Assembly (NCBI RefSeq): GCF_900111685.1
Contig: NZ_FOHX01000005.1
Coordinates: forward strand, 372,001 to 436,000
DNA length: 64,000 nt
DNA from: Nonomuraea wenchangensis
GTDB lineage: Bacteria; Actinomycetota; Actinomycetes; Streptosporangiales; Streptosporangiaceae
Reading direction: 5' to 3'
Position 1 is the first letter of the stretch. Each line of letters opens with the position of its first letter. The translations under genes and the position numbers were made by a program. The notes under the pieces were generated by a model. The model was not told the origin of the DNA, did no database searches, and worked only from the letters and a program-made list of their open reading frames with translations. Positions 1-8,373 of the stretch are shown in pieces.

Positions 1-468
1 CCGACGGCGGTCATCGCCAAGCTCGCCAGGGTGCCCGGAGGGCTCATCTCCGACTACTTCCCGCGCAAGATCGACGTACTGGTCGCGCTGATCGACGAAC
101 GCACCCACATCGAGGAGGGCCGCGACGTCGACGCGGTGCCGGGCGACCCGGCGGGCACCCTCGCCCGGCTGGCCCGCGCGCTGCCGCTGCGCGCCTCCCC
201 GGCGATGCGGCGCATCCTGTTCCGTGAGGCCGACACGCACGGCTCGGTCAAGGAGCGGCTCGGCCGCCTCAACGGCGAGCTCGTCCGGCGTGCCCGGTTC
301 GCGCTGGAGCTGGCGCTACCCGGGGCCCGCGGCGACGCGGCGCGGCTGGAGGTCGCGGCGGCCATGTTCGCCGCCGTCCTCATCTACCAGGAGAACCTGT
401 GGCAGCTCACAGGACACCGGATCGACCCCGACGCCGTCGCGGAACTCGTCGCCCACGCGCTCGTCTAG
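1..468 (+). CDS. TetR-family transcriptional regulator (5' end outside window)
   Basis: The frame is open from base 1 and ends at TAG 466-468, giving about 155 residues of the protein. The first residues read as the recognition helix of a TetR helix-turn-helix (IAKLARVPGGLISDYFPRK), normally near residue 30-50. Roughly the first 30-35 residues are therefore missing to the left. The rest is a helical ligand-binding domain with no recognisable ligand signature. It is convergent with the acyltransferase gene and overlaps its 3' end by 153 bases. Its target is unknown; an acyltransferase-linked lipid role is only inferred from position. Confidence 0.8.
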   Translation, partial: PTAVIAKLARVPGGLISDYFPRKIDVLVALIDERTHIEEGRDVDAVPGDPAGTLARLARALPLRASPAMRRILFREADTHGSVKERLGRLNGELVRRARFALELALPGARGDAARLEVAAAMFAAVLIYQENLWQLTGHRIDPDAVAELVAHALV

Positions 469-1956
469 CAGCTCCTCCAGCGCCTCACGCAGGTGCCGCA
501 GCAGGCTCCAGACGTCGTCCACGCGCTCCGGGCAGGCGACGAGGCCGAAGTCCAGCATGCCGTCGTAGGAGAAGCAGGTGATGCTCAGCCCGCCGCTCAT
601 GTCCGTCAGGACGGACATCGGGTAGTAGGACAGCACCCTGCCCCCGCACAGGTACAACGGGAACTGCGGCCCGGGCACGTTGCTGATGATCAGGTTGACC
701 GGCGGCAGCGCCATGCCCGCCAGCCGGAACACCGCCGGCGTGGCCAGCGCCGTCACCGGGGCGGGCAGCAGCGAGCACAGCTCCTGCAGCCAGGTCGCCG
801 GGGCCAGGGCGAACCTGCGCTTGGCCCGCCGCATCGTCGCGCCCACCAGCCGCAGCCGCTCCCGCGCGTCCGGCACGTCGGTCGGCATCGGGGCGATCAT
901 GGCGGAGATCTGGTTGCCCGCCGCGTCGCGGGCGCCGTGCTTGCGTACCGCGACCGGCACCGCCACCACCAGCGGCTCCTCCGGCAGCGCGCCGCGTTCG
1001 GCCAGCCAGGCGCGCAGGGCCGACGTGCACAGGGTCATGATGACGTCGTTGACGCTGAGGGCGTTGGCCTTGGCGACGTTCTTGACGTCCTTGAGCGGCA
1101 GCGACCCGAACGAGACGTGCCGCCGGGCGCTGATCGGCCCGTTGAACGGCGTGCGCGGAGCCGCCAGGCTCGGCAGCTCGGGCCGGTCCCGCCGCTGCCC
1201 GGACATGACCCGCGCGGCCCTCGCGATCGCCTTGGCGCCGGGCAGCCGCGACGCCAGCGGGATGGCGTCCATGTCCCCGGCCATCCTGACCGCCGACCCC
1301 ACCGCCCGCACCGGCTGCGTCACCGACCGCGCCGCCGCCCCCGCCAGCATGCCCACCACCCCGGGCTCGCGACCCGCGACGACCTCCCGTGACGTGCCGT
1401 CCCCGCCTTCGCGGCCCACGCCGCACTTGGACGGAGCCGGGCCCGCGGGCGCCGTGGCCTCCTGCCGCCGTACGAGGTGGCCGTCCGGGGTGAGGTCGAG
1501 GAGGGTGGCCAGGGTCTCGGCGCCGGAGACTCCGTCGATGGCGGCGTGGTGCACCTTCGTGTAGACCGCCACCCGCCCCTCCGGCAGCCCGCGGATGAGG
1601 TGCATCTCCCACAGCGGATGGGAGCGGTCCAACCGGCGGGCGTGCAGCTCCGCGACCACCTCGGCGAGCTGCCAGTCGCTGCCCGGCTGCGGCAGGGTCA
1701 GCTCGAACAGATGGTTGCCGATGTCGAAGTCGTCGTCCTGCGTCCAGTACGGGCGGTCGAGCCCCAGGGGAACCTCCGCCAGCCGGAGGCTCAGAGCGGG
1801 GGACAGGTGCAGGCGGTCGAGCAGAAGGCTCGCCAGCGCGTCCCGGTTGACGGCGCCCTCGCCGGAGTCCAGGATCGCCAGTCCGGCCACGTGCGCGGCG
1901 GTGGTCGCGGTCTCGACGTTGAGGAACTGGGCGTCGAGCGCGGTGAGCTGGCGCAT
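316..1956 (-). CDS. Wax ester synthase/diacylglycerol acyltransferase (WS/DGAT family)
   Basis: Encodes 546 aa. Enzymes of this family esterify acyl-CoA to diacylglycerol or long-chain alcohols to make storage lipid. The family start MRQLTALDAQF is present, the catalytic HHxxxDG motif is HHAAIDG at residues 136-142, and the conserved SNVPGP motif lies near the C-terminal third. ATG 1956 was chosen over an upstream GTG because AAAGGAG sits six bases before it. A Gly/Ala/Pro-rich linker after the HH motif makes the protein longer than the usual 450-480 aa. The last 50 or so residues are antisense to the TetR gene and look non-homologous, as if the ancestral stop was lost. Confidence 0.9.
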   Translation of the reverse strand: MRQLTALDAQFLNVETATTAAHVAGLAILDSGEGAVNRDALASLLLDRLHLSPALSLRLAEVPLGLDRPYWTQDDDFDIGNHLFELTLPQPGSDWQLAEVVAELHARRLDRSHPLWEMHLIRGLPEGRVAVYTKVHHAAIDGVSGAETLATLLDLTPDGHLVRRQEATAPAGPAPSKCGVGREGGDGTSREVVAGREPGVVGMLAGAAARSVTQPVRAVGSAVRMAGDMDAIPLASRLPGAKAIARAARVMSGQRRDRPELPSLAAPRTPFNGPISARRHVSFGSLPLKDVKNVAKANALSVNDVIMTLCTSALRAWLAERGALPEEPLVVAVPVAVRKHGARDAAGNQISAMIAPMPTDVPDARERLRLVGATMRRAKRRFALAPATWLQELCSLLPAPVTALATPAVFRLAGMALPPVNLIISNVPGPQFPLYLCGGRVLSYYPMSVLTDMSGGLSITCFSYDGMLDFGLVACPERVDDVWSLLRHLREALEELLDERVGDEFRDGVGVDPVSCELPQVLLVDEDGGEHGRRDLQPRRVAAGPG

Positions 1957-2099
1957 CTGCTCTCCTTTCTCCCGTCGTACGAGCAGCATCACACGAGCGG
2001 ATTTCCGCAGGGTTTCCGGGAGAGTGTTTCAGATGAATCGGTCCGCTTCGCGCAAGCTGTGAGAAAATGGCCAGCTCAGCAGGCATCCGTGACAATTAT

Positions 2100-3149
2100 C
2101 TAGCCAAGAACAACCTCAACAGGGTGTTGCACCACAGCGTTGAAGTGGTAGCCGAACGGATGCCGGGGAATGACGAGCGGCTGAGTGGCGCCCGTCTCGT
2201 CGGTGGCCCTGGCCATGAGCACATAGCGGCCCGGCCGCCGGGGCGCCCAGGTGACGTGCCACTGCGACCAGGCGCTGACCAGGTGACTTCCGTGCAACTC
2301 GGCCGCCCGCCAGGTGTCACCGCCGTCGAAGCTGACCTCGACCCGGATGATCCGGCCCTGCCCCGACCAGGACCGCCCGTGCAGCACCAGAGGCACGCCG
2401 CTGATCGCCAGCCGCGCGTTCCACGGCAGCTCGAACGCGCTCTTCACCGGCTGCGTGGTGACATCGGGATAGAACACGGTGTTCCAGGGACTCGTCATGG
2501 TGCTCGTCGAGACTTCTATGTCGCCGAGCCATTTGATGGACGCGATCCCCACCCATCCCGGCACCACCAATCGCGCGGGGAATCCGTGGTCGGGGGGCAG
2601 GGGCTCGCCGTTCATCTCGTACGCCACGAGCACGTCGTCCATGGCCTTGGCGATGGGCAGCGGGCGGCGTACGTGCCCGTAGTCCTCGAAGGGGGCGTCC
2701 AGGCCGGACGGGAGCACGTCCACCGCCTCGGGCCGCACGCCGGCCTCCTTGAGCAGGTGTCTCAGCGGCACGCCGCGCCAGCGCGCCACCCCGATCCCGC
2801 CCAGCCCCCACTGGGTGCCCGGCGCGGCGTCGTGCTGCTGGCTGCCGTAGAAGCGGCGTCCGTTGCCGGCGCACTCGATCGCCACGTCGTACGTCCGCGA
2901 CGGCATGGCGCGCAGCTCGTCGTAGCCGAACGCGCGCGGACATCGCAGGCCGGGGCCGTGCAGGCGCAGCCGCCAGGTCGCGGCGTCGATGAGCGGCGTG
3001 CCGGTGTGGTTGCGGACGAAGAACCGGTCGATCGGGGTGTGGTATCCCTGCCCCGACATGGCCTCCCACCGCATCTCGGCGTTCTCGCCGTGCACCCTGA
3101 ACAGGTGGGCGGGCAGGGGTTTCAGGATGGCCGCCGTCGCGATCCTCAT
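2100..3149 (-). CDS. Sulfite-oxidase-family molybdopterin-dependent oxidoreductase
   Basis: Encodes 349 aa. The N-terminal two thirds is the molybdopterin-binding fold (PF00174 type) and the C-terminal 110 residues are the immunoglobulin-like Mo-co dimerisation domain. The molybdenum-ligating cysteine is visible in VAIECAGNGRRF (C93). No signal peptide and no haem domain are seen, so this is probably a cytoplasmic enzyme; the substrate (sulfite or another oxyanion/sulfoxide) cannot be read from sequence. ATG 3149 is preferred to GTG 3158 because GAGG lies eight bases upstream of it. It stands alone, with no Moco genes nearby. Confidence 0.87.
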   Translation of the reverse strand: MRIATAAILKPLPAHLFRVHGENAEMRWEAMSGQGYHTPIDRFFVRNHTGTPLIDAATWRLRLHGPGLRCPRAFGYDELRAMPSRTYDVAIECAGNGRRFYGSQQHDAAPGTQWGLGGIGVARWRGVPLRHLLKEAGVRPEAVDVLPSGLDAPFEDYGHVRRPLPIAKAMDDVLVAYEMNGEPLPPDHGFPARLVVPGWVGIASIKWLGDIEVSTSTMTSPWNTVFYPDVTTQPVKSAFELPWNARLAISGVPLVLHGRSWSGQGRIIRVEVSFDGGDTWRAAELHGSHLVSAWSQWHVTWAPRRPGRYVLMARATDETGATQPLVIPRHPFGYHFNAVVQHPVEVVLG

Positions 3150-3281
3150 GGCTGTCACCTCGCTATTTGGTATTCCCTACCTGTAAACCATTTAATCTCC
3201 TCACGACGGCTCCTGTCACGATCCTTTGCCGGAACAAGCCCGCGCCGTCGCGCTCTTTTGGAAGGAACGCGGCCCCGGGCC

Positions 3282-3872
3282 TCACCCGGCGAGCGGGCTC
3301 GGCCTGTCACTCAGGACGTGGGCCAGCAGCAGGTCCAGCGGCCGTGGCACGCGGTCGAGTTCGAGCGCCGCGACGAGCAGGCCGGAGTAACGGATCTTCC
3401 GGCCGCTGCCCGCCCCCATGAACCGGCGCAACTGGTCGTGCGTGGAGCCGCCGCGCCAGGCGGGCTGCCGCTGAAGCGTACGGAACGACCCCAGCTCGCC
3501 CTCGGCCTCGATGACCTCTTCGACCGCGTCGGGACCGAGCGCCCGGATCAGCTCGTCCTCCAGGTCGGCGACGCACGTGAAGAACCCGAGCGCCTCCAGG
3601 CCGTCCCGGTCGAGGCCCGAGCCGAGGCCGGCGCGTTCGAGGCTGCGCCGGTAGTCGACCTCCTCCCCGGCGTCGCAGAGGCCGGCGAGCCGCAGGCCGA
3701 GCCCGGCGGGGCCGTATCTGCCGACGTACGTGCCGATGTTCGTGGCGCCGCCCATCGCCACGAGGGAGATGCCCTCGGCCGCCAGATCCCGCTCATGGCG
3801 CCGGGCCAGCACCTCGATCGCCGCCTTGTCGCTGGCGCCCTCGACCAGGACCACGGTTCGCGTCTCGCTCAC
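3282..3872 (-). CDS. Stand-alone TOPRIM domain protein (OLD-nuclease-like)
   Basis: Encodes 196 aa. It begins with a TOPRIM signature: the acidic residue in VVLVEGASDK (E11) and a second acidic cluster in GLCDAGEE (residues 65-71), spaced as in the nuclease half of OLD-family ATP-dependent endonucleases. No ATPase domain is fused to it and none is adjacent. The middle section (EVDYRR through the C-terminus) is helical and of unknown function. The same strand carries polX beyond a 136-base gap downstream of... its start side, so co-transcription is unclear. Function: probable metal-dependent nucleic-acid enzyme or ATPase partner; activity is inferred only from the domain. Confidence 0.72.
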   Translation of the reverse strand: MSETRTVVLVEGASDKAAIEVLARRHERDLAAEGISLVAMGGATNIGTYVGRYGPAGLGLRLAGLCDAGEEVDYRRSLERAGLGSGLDRDGLEALGFFTCVADLEDELIRALGPDAVEEVIEAEGELGSFRTLQRQPAWRGGSTHDQLRRFMGAGSGRKIRYSGLLVAALELDRVPRPLDLLLAHVLSDRPSPLAG

Positions 3873-4008
3873 GAGCCCACCCTTTCACCCGACCCCGAAG
3901 TTGTTCATCCGCTTTTGCGGGCGCTCCCACGCCGGGCCGACAGGGCTGATCCCATCCGCTTTCGGTCAAAAATGGGTCATCAGGCCCGCTCGGCCCTCAT
4001 CACCGCTG

Positions 4009-5694
4009 TCACCGGGAACGCCCCAGGAAGTCCAGGAGGCGGGCGAGAGGCCAGGTGTTGATGACGTCGTCCGGCGTCAGCCAGGCCCGCTGCGCGATCC
4101 CGACGCCGAAGCGCTGGTGCGCCAGGTGCGGGATCGCGTGCGAGTCACTGTCGACGGAGAACTTCACCCCGTGGTGCTTGGCCAGCCGCACCAGGTCGGA
4201 CGGCAGGTCGGAGCGGTCGGGATAGGAGTCGATCTCCATCGCGGTGCCCGTGCGCGCCGCGGCCCTGAAGACGGCGTCCCAGTCGGCGTCCACCGGCTCG
4301 CGCTTGCCGATCTTGCGGGTGGTCGGGTGACCGATGATGTCGACGTACGGGTTTTCGCAGGCCGCGATGAACCGGCGCGTCATGTCGTCCCGGGACATGC
4401 CGAAATGCGAGTGGACCGACGCCACGCACACGTCGAAGTCACGCAGCACCTCGGCCGGCCAGTCGACCGACCCGTCAGGGGCGATGTTGAGCTCGGAGCC
4501 GTGCAGCAGCCGCATGTCCGGATATCTCTCCTGCAGCCGGGCCAGCCGCTCCCGCTGCTCCAGCGCCTTGTCCAGCGTCATCCGCTGCATGGACAGGTCG
4601 GGCGCGTGGTCGGTCACCGCGTAGTAGGCGTAACCGCGGGCGTGCCCGGCGGCCACCATGTCCTCCAGCGAGGCGATGCCGTCGGTGAGGTCGGTGTGCG
4701 TGTGCAGGTCGCCCTTGAGGTCGGCCAGCTCCACCAGCTCCGGCAGCTCGCCCCGCAGCGCCGCCTTGACCTCGCCGCCGTCCTCCCGCATGGGCGGCGG
4801 GACGTACTGCATGCCGAGGGCGTGGTAGATCTCCTCCTCCGTCTCGGCCGCGATGACCCGCTCGCCCTCGAACAGGCCGTATTCCGACAGCTTCCACCCC
4901 TTCTTCACCGCCATCTCCCTGATGGCCACGTTGTGCTCCTTGGAGCCGGTGAAGTATTGCAGGGCCGCGCCCCACGAGCCGGCCGGGATGCGCCGCAGGT
5001 CGACCTGGACGCCGGACGTGGTGCGGATCGAGGTCTTCTTGTCGCCGGCCGCGATCACCTCGGCGACGTAGGGCTGCGCGCGGAACTCCTCCATGATCGA
5101 CTCGGGTGCGACCGCGAGGATGTCGATGTCGCCGATCGTGTCCTTCATCCGCCGCAGCGACCCCGCGTACGCGATCCGCTCGGCGCTCAGCGACCCCATC
5201 ACCTGCTCGGCCAGCGACATCGCGACCCCGATGTGCACCCGCCGCCCCGACTGCTCCAGCTGCTCGACGCCCTTCAGCAGGTTGGCCAGCGTCTTCGGGC
5301 CGAGGCCCTTGACGCCCTTGAGCCGGCCCCCCTCGATGGCCTCGCGCAGCGCGTCGGTCGAGTCGATGCCGTAGTCCTCGAACAGCATGATCGCCGTCTT
5401 CGGGCCCAGGCTCGGCACCCGCGTCAGCCTCCGCACGCCCTCGGGCACCCGCCCCCGCAGGTCGTCGAGCTGCCGGAAGCTCCCCCTCTGCAGGAACTCC
5501 TCCATCTTCTTGGCGATCGCCTCGCCCACCCCGGGCACCGAGCGCACGTCGGCCACCGAGATGTCCTCGGGGAACCCGGCGATGGCCTTGGCCGCCTTCT
5601 GGTAGCTCCGCACCCGGAAGGCGTCGCCGCCGCAGAGCGCGAACAGCTCCGCGTATTCCTGCAGCGCCGACGCCGCCTCCTCATTTGCCCGCAT
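4009..5694 (-). CDS. polX: Bacterial DNA polymerase X with PHP domain
   Basis: Encodes 561 aa, the usual PolX length. Order of domains: helix-hairpin-helix 8-kDa/fingers region (residues 1-150, with SVPGVGEAIAKK and LGPKTLANLL hairpins), Pol-beta nucleotidyltransferase (GS motif 177-183; catalytic Asp 189, 191 and 232), then a PHP phosphoesterase domain beginning at GDLHTHTD near residue 345. Family members do gap-filling repair synthesis with 3'-5' exonuclease from the PHP domain. ATG 5694 (MRANEE) was chosen because the frame upstream is non-homologous and runs into the next gene. The aldo/keto reductase gene ends 40 bases upstream on the same strand. Confidence 0.93.
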   Translation of the reverse strand: MRANEEAASALQEYAELFALCGGDAFRVRSYQKAAKAIAGFPEDISVADVRSVPGVGEAIAKKMEEFLQRGSFRQLDDLRGRVPEGVRRLTRVPSLGPKTAIMLFEDYGIDSTDALREAIEGGRLKGVKGLGPKTLANLLKGVEQLEQSGRRVHIGVAMSLAEQVMGSLSAERIAYAGSLRRMKDTIGDIDILAVAPESIMEEFRAQPYVAEVIAAGDKKTSIRTTSGVQVDLRRIPAGSWGAALQYFTGSKEHNVAIREMAVKKGWKLSEYGLFEGERVIAAETEEEIYHALGMQYVPPPMREDGGEVKAALRGELPELVELADLKGDLHTHTDLTDGIASLEDMVAAGHARGYAYYAVTDHAPDLSMQRMTLDKALEQRERLARLQERYPDMRLLHGSELNIAPDGSVDWPAEVLRDFDVCVASVHSHFGMSRDDMTRRFIAACENPYVDIIGHPTTRKIGKREPVDADWDAVFRAAARTGTAMEIDSYPDRSDLPSDLVRLAKHHGVKFSVDSDSHAIPHLAHQRFGVGIAQRAWLTPDDVINTWPLARLLDFLGRSR

Positions 5695-5734
5695 GCCCCT
5701 AACCCTAGAGGCCCGCACCGACAATCCGGGGAGC

Positions 5735-6703
5735 CTAGAACCGCACCTCACGCGGCCGGTACGGCTCCGCCAGGAACGCCAGCTCCTCCTCCGACAGCCG
5801 CACGTCCACCGCCGCCACCGCGTCGTCCACGTGCCGGTCCTTGGTGGCCCCGATGATCGGCGCGGTGACCGCGGGCTGGTGCAGCAGCCAGGCCAGGGCG
5901 ACCTGCGCGGCCGGCAGCCCCCGGTCGGCGGCCACCCGCGCGACGCGGTCCACGATGGTCTTGTCGTTCTCCGGGTCGTACAGGGCCTCGATGCGGGCGT
6001 CGGAGCCGGCCCGGGTGGTGGACGCCGCCGCGCCCGCCCTGGCCAGCACCCCGCGCGCGAGCGGGCTCCACGGGATCACGCCCACGCCCTGGTCGAGGCA
6101 GAGCGGCAGCATCTCCCGCTCCTCCTCCCTGTAGAGCAGGTTGTAGTGCGGCTGCATCGACACGAACTTCGTCCACCCGTTGAGCTCGGCCACGTGCTGC
6201 GCCTTGGCGAACTGCCACGCCCACATGCTGGACGCGCCGAGGTAGCGCGCCTTGCCCGACCGGACCACGTCGTGCAGCGCCTCCATCGTCTCCTCGATGG
6301 GCGTCTCGGGGTCCCAGCGGTGGATCTGGTAGAGGTCGACGTGGTCGGTGCCGAGCCGGCGCAGGGAGGCGTCGATGCCGGCCATGATGTGCTTGCGCGA
6401 CAGGCCGCCGTCGTTGGGCCGGCGGCTCATCGGGAAGTAGACCTTGGTGGCCAGCACGTAGTCCTCGCGGCGCGGGAAGATGGCGCGCAGCGCGTTGCCG
6501 GTCACGACCTCGCTCTCGCCCCGGCTGTAGACGTCGGCCGTGTCGAAGAACGTGACGCCGGCGTCGGCCGCCCGGCGGATGATGGGCTCCGCCTCGTCCT
6601 GCGGCAGCGCCCAGTCCTGGCGGGCGGGGTCGCCGTAGCTCATCATGCCGAGGCACACCCGCGAGACCCGCAGACCCGTGTCACCCAGTCGCGTGTAATC
6701 CAT
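5735..6703 (-). CDS. Aldo/keto reductase
   Basis: Encodes 322 aa, an NADPH-dependent carbonyl reductase of the AKR TIM-barrel family. The catalytic tetrad is visible: D54 and Y59 in FFDTADVYS, K87 in LATKVYF and H128 in YQIHRWD. The C-terminal half has the cofactor segment APIIGATKDRH. ATG 6703 (MDYTRLG) matches the family N-terminus better than the in-frame GTG nine bases earlier, and is preceded by a GGGTGAG sequence. It is divergent from the carboxymuconolactone-decarboxylase-like gene (77 bases between starts). Substrate unknown. Confidence 0.92.
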   Translation of the reverse strand: MDYTRLGDTGLRVSRVCLGMMSYGDPARQDWALPQDEAEPIIRRAADAGVTFFDTADVYSRGESEVVTGNALRAIFPRREDYVLATKVYFPMSRRPNDGGLSRKHIMAGIDASLRRLGTDHVDLYQIHRWDPETPIEETMEALHDVVRSGKARYLGASSMWAWQFAKAQHVAELNGWTKFVSMQPHYNLLYREEEREMLPLCLDQGVGVIPWSPLARGVLARAGAAASTTRAGSDARIEALYDPENDKTIVDRVARVAADRGLPAAQVALAWLLHQPAVTAPIIGATKDRHVDDAVAAVDVRLSEEELAFLAEPYRPREVRF

Positions 6704-6780
6704 ACCGCTCACCCTAGGGGGCGGAACGTACGGTTTTCCGCCCTGTCGACCCGTTCCCGGATCCGGGGGATGCTGCGAAG

Positions 6781-7269
6781 ATGGAACCCCGCGTGCGGCC
6801 CCTGCCTCCCGAGGAGTGGGACGCCTTCATCAAGGCCAATCCTTACAACGTCTTCGCCACCATCGCCCGCCATCCGAAGCTCTACCGGGCCTGGCTCGGC
6901 TTCGGCGGCGTGCTGCTCGACGGCACGCTGCCGGCCCGCGACCGCGAGCTCGCCATCCTGCGCACGGCCCACCACAGCCGCAGCGCCTACGAGTGGGCCC
7001 ACCACGCCCGCCTCGGACGCGAGGCGGGCCTGACGGAGCTGGAGATCGACTCGGTGCGCCACCCCGACGCGCTGTGGCCGGTCGAGGACCGGCTCGTCCT
7101 CCAGGTGGCCGACGACCTGCACTACGGCGGCGACCTGACCGACGCCACCTGGGCCGCGCTCTGCGACCGCTACGACGAGGCGGGCCGCATCGAGCTGGTC
7201 ATGCTGGTCGCCCACTACCGGATGCTGGCGCTGGTGCTGCGGACGCTCAGAGTGGCGATCGAGGAGTGA
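6781..7269 (+). CDS. Carboxymuconolactone decarboxylase (CMD/AhpD-like) family protein
   Basis: Encodes 162 aa with the CMD helical core around residues 50-90 ([21 protein letters not shown]). The CxxC peroxidase pair of AhpD is absent. The spacing of Glu-Trp-x-x-His instead matches CMD proteins acting as decarboxylases or of unknown role. The ATG is preceded by GGGGGATGCTGCGAAG, a poor ribosome site. The gene is convergent with the downstream alcohol dehydrogenase and overlaps its 3' end by 23 bases. The substrate cannot be inferred. Confidence 0.85.
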   Translation: MEPRVRPLPPEEWDAFIKANPYNVFATIARHPKLYRAWLGFGGVLLDGTLPARDRELAILRTAHHSRSAYEWAHHARLGREAGLTELEIDSVRHPDALWPVEDRLVLQVADDLHYGGDLTDATWAALCDRYDEAGRIELVMLVAHYRMLALVLRTLRVAIEE

Positions 7270-8284
7270 TGACCGTGACGCCCGGCACCGAGCCCATGGC
7301 GGCGAGGGCCTTGCCCGCGTCGGCCAGCCCGATGGTCCTGGTGACGAGCTGGTCGGGGTGGAGCACCCCGGCCCTGATCAGCTCCAGCATCCGCGGGTAG
7401 GCGTGGGCGGCCATGCCGTGGCTGCCGAGCAGCCGCAGCTCCTGGCCGATCACGCGGTCCATCGGCACCGGGGTCGGCCCGCCCGGCAGCAGGCCCACCT
7501 GGACGTGCCGGCCGCGCCGGCGCAGGCTCTCGACCGAGGCCGCGCAGGTCTGCGGGCTGCCCAGCGCGTCCAGCGACACGTGCGCGCCGCCCCTGGTCAG
7601 CTCACGCACCTGGGCCGCCGCGTCGCCCGCCGAGGCGTTGACGAAGTGCGTGGCGCCGGCCAGCTCGGCCAGGTGCAGCGCGTCGCCGCTGACGTCCACG
7701 GCCACGACGCGCGCCCCGGCGGCCGTGGCGATCATGACGGCGGACAGCCCCACGCCGCCGCAGCCGTGCACCGCGACCCACTCGCCCGGGCGTACCTCGC
7801 CCACCTGGGCGACGGCGCGGAAGGCGGTGGCGAAGCGGCAGCCGAGCCCGGCCGCCGTGACGAAGGCCATGTCCTCCGGGACGGCGACCAGGTTGACGTC
7901 GGCGTGGTCGATCGCGACGTACTCGGCGAAGGAGCCCCAGTGGGTGAAGCCCGGCTGCGTCTGCCGCTCGCACACCTGCTGCTCGCCCGCCGCGCAGGAC
8001 GGGCACGTGCCGCAGGCGCACACGAACGGCGCGGTCACCCGCGCGCCCGGCCGCCAGCCGCGCACGTCGGAGCCGACGGCCTCGACGACGCCCGCGAACT
8101 CGTGGCCGGGAACATGCGGCAGGGCCGTGATGTCCGGATCGTGGCCCTGCCAGCCGTGCCAGTCGGACCGGCACAGCCCCGTGGCCAGGACCCTGATCAC
8201 CGCGCCGTGCGGGGCGGGGGCCGGATCCGGCAGCTCGCGCACGTCGAGCTCGCCCCCGAAGATGTCAAACGCAACCGCTCGCAT
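7247..8284 (-). CDS. Zinc-dependent alcohol dehydrogenase (MDR family)
   Basis: Encodes 345 aa. Catalytic zinc ligands are C38 (GLCRSDWH) and H61-E62 (PGHEF). The structural zinc site C91-x2-C94-x2-C97-x7-C105 is complete. The Rossmann glycine motif is [10 protein letters not shown]. This is a full medium-chain dehydrogenase oxidising an alcohol with NAD(P). The start ATG is close to the divergent GCS2-like gene (89 bases to its ATG), so the two may share a promoter region. The 3' end overlaps the convergent CMD gene. Confidence 0.93.
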   Translation of the reverse strand: MRAVAFDIFGGELDVRELPDPAPAPHGAVIRVLATGLCRSDWHGWQGHDPDITALPHVPGHEFAGVVEAVGSDVRGWRPGARVTAPFVCACGTCPSCAAGEQQVCERQTQPGFTHWGSFAEYVAIDHADVNLVAVPEDMAFVTAAGLGCRFATAFRAVAQVGEVRPGEWVAVHGCGGVGLSAVMIATAAGARVVAVDVSGDALHLAELAGATHFVNASAGDAAAQVRELTRGGAHVSLDALGSPQTCAASVESLRRRGRHVQVGLLPGGPTPVPMDRVIGQELRLLGSHGMAAHAYPRMLELIRAGVLHPDQLVTRTIGLADAGKALAAMGSVPGVTVITPRSPL

Positions 8285-8373
8285 CTCATGAGCTTAGAGT
8301 GAGCGGCCGTGACCTGCGCAACCACCTGCCCTGTCACAGGTGTGGAATCCGGTCGGCGGGACAGTTAGGGGTG

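Noticed and set aside
2067-4061. Long 664-codon plus-strand open frame opposite the molybdoenzyme and TOPRIM genes
   Set aside because: GC3 pattern follows the minus-strand genes; no homology; typical antisense frame in 70% GC DNA.
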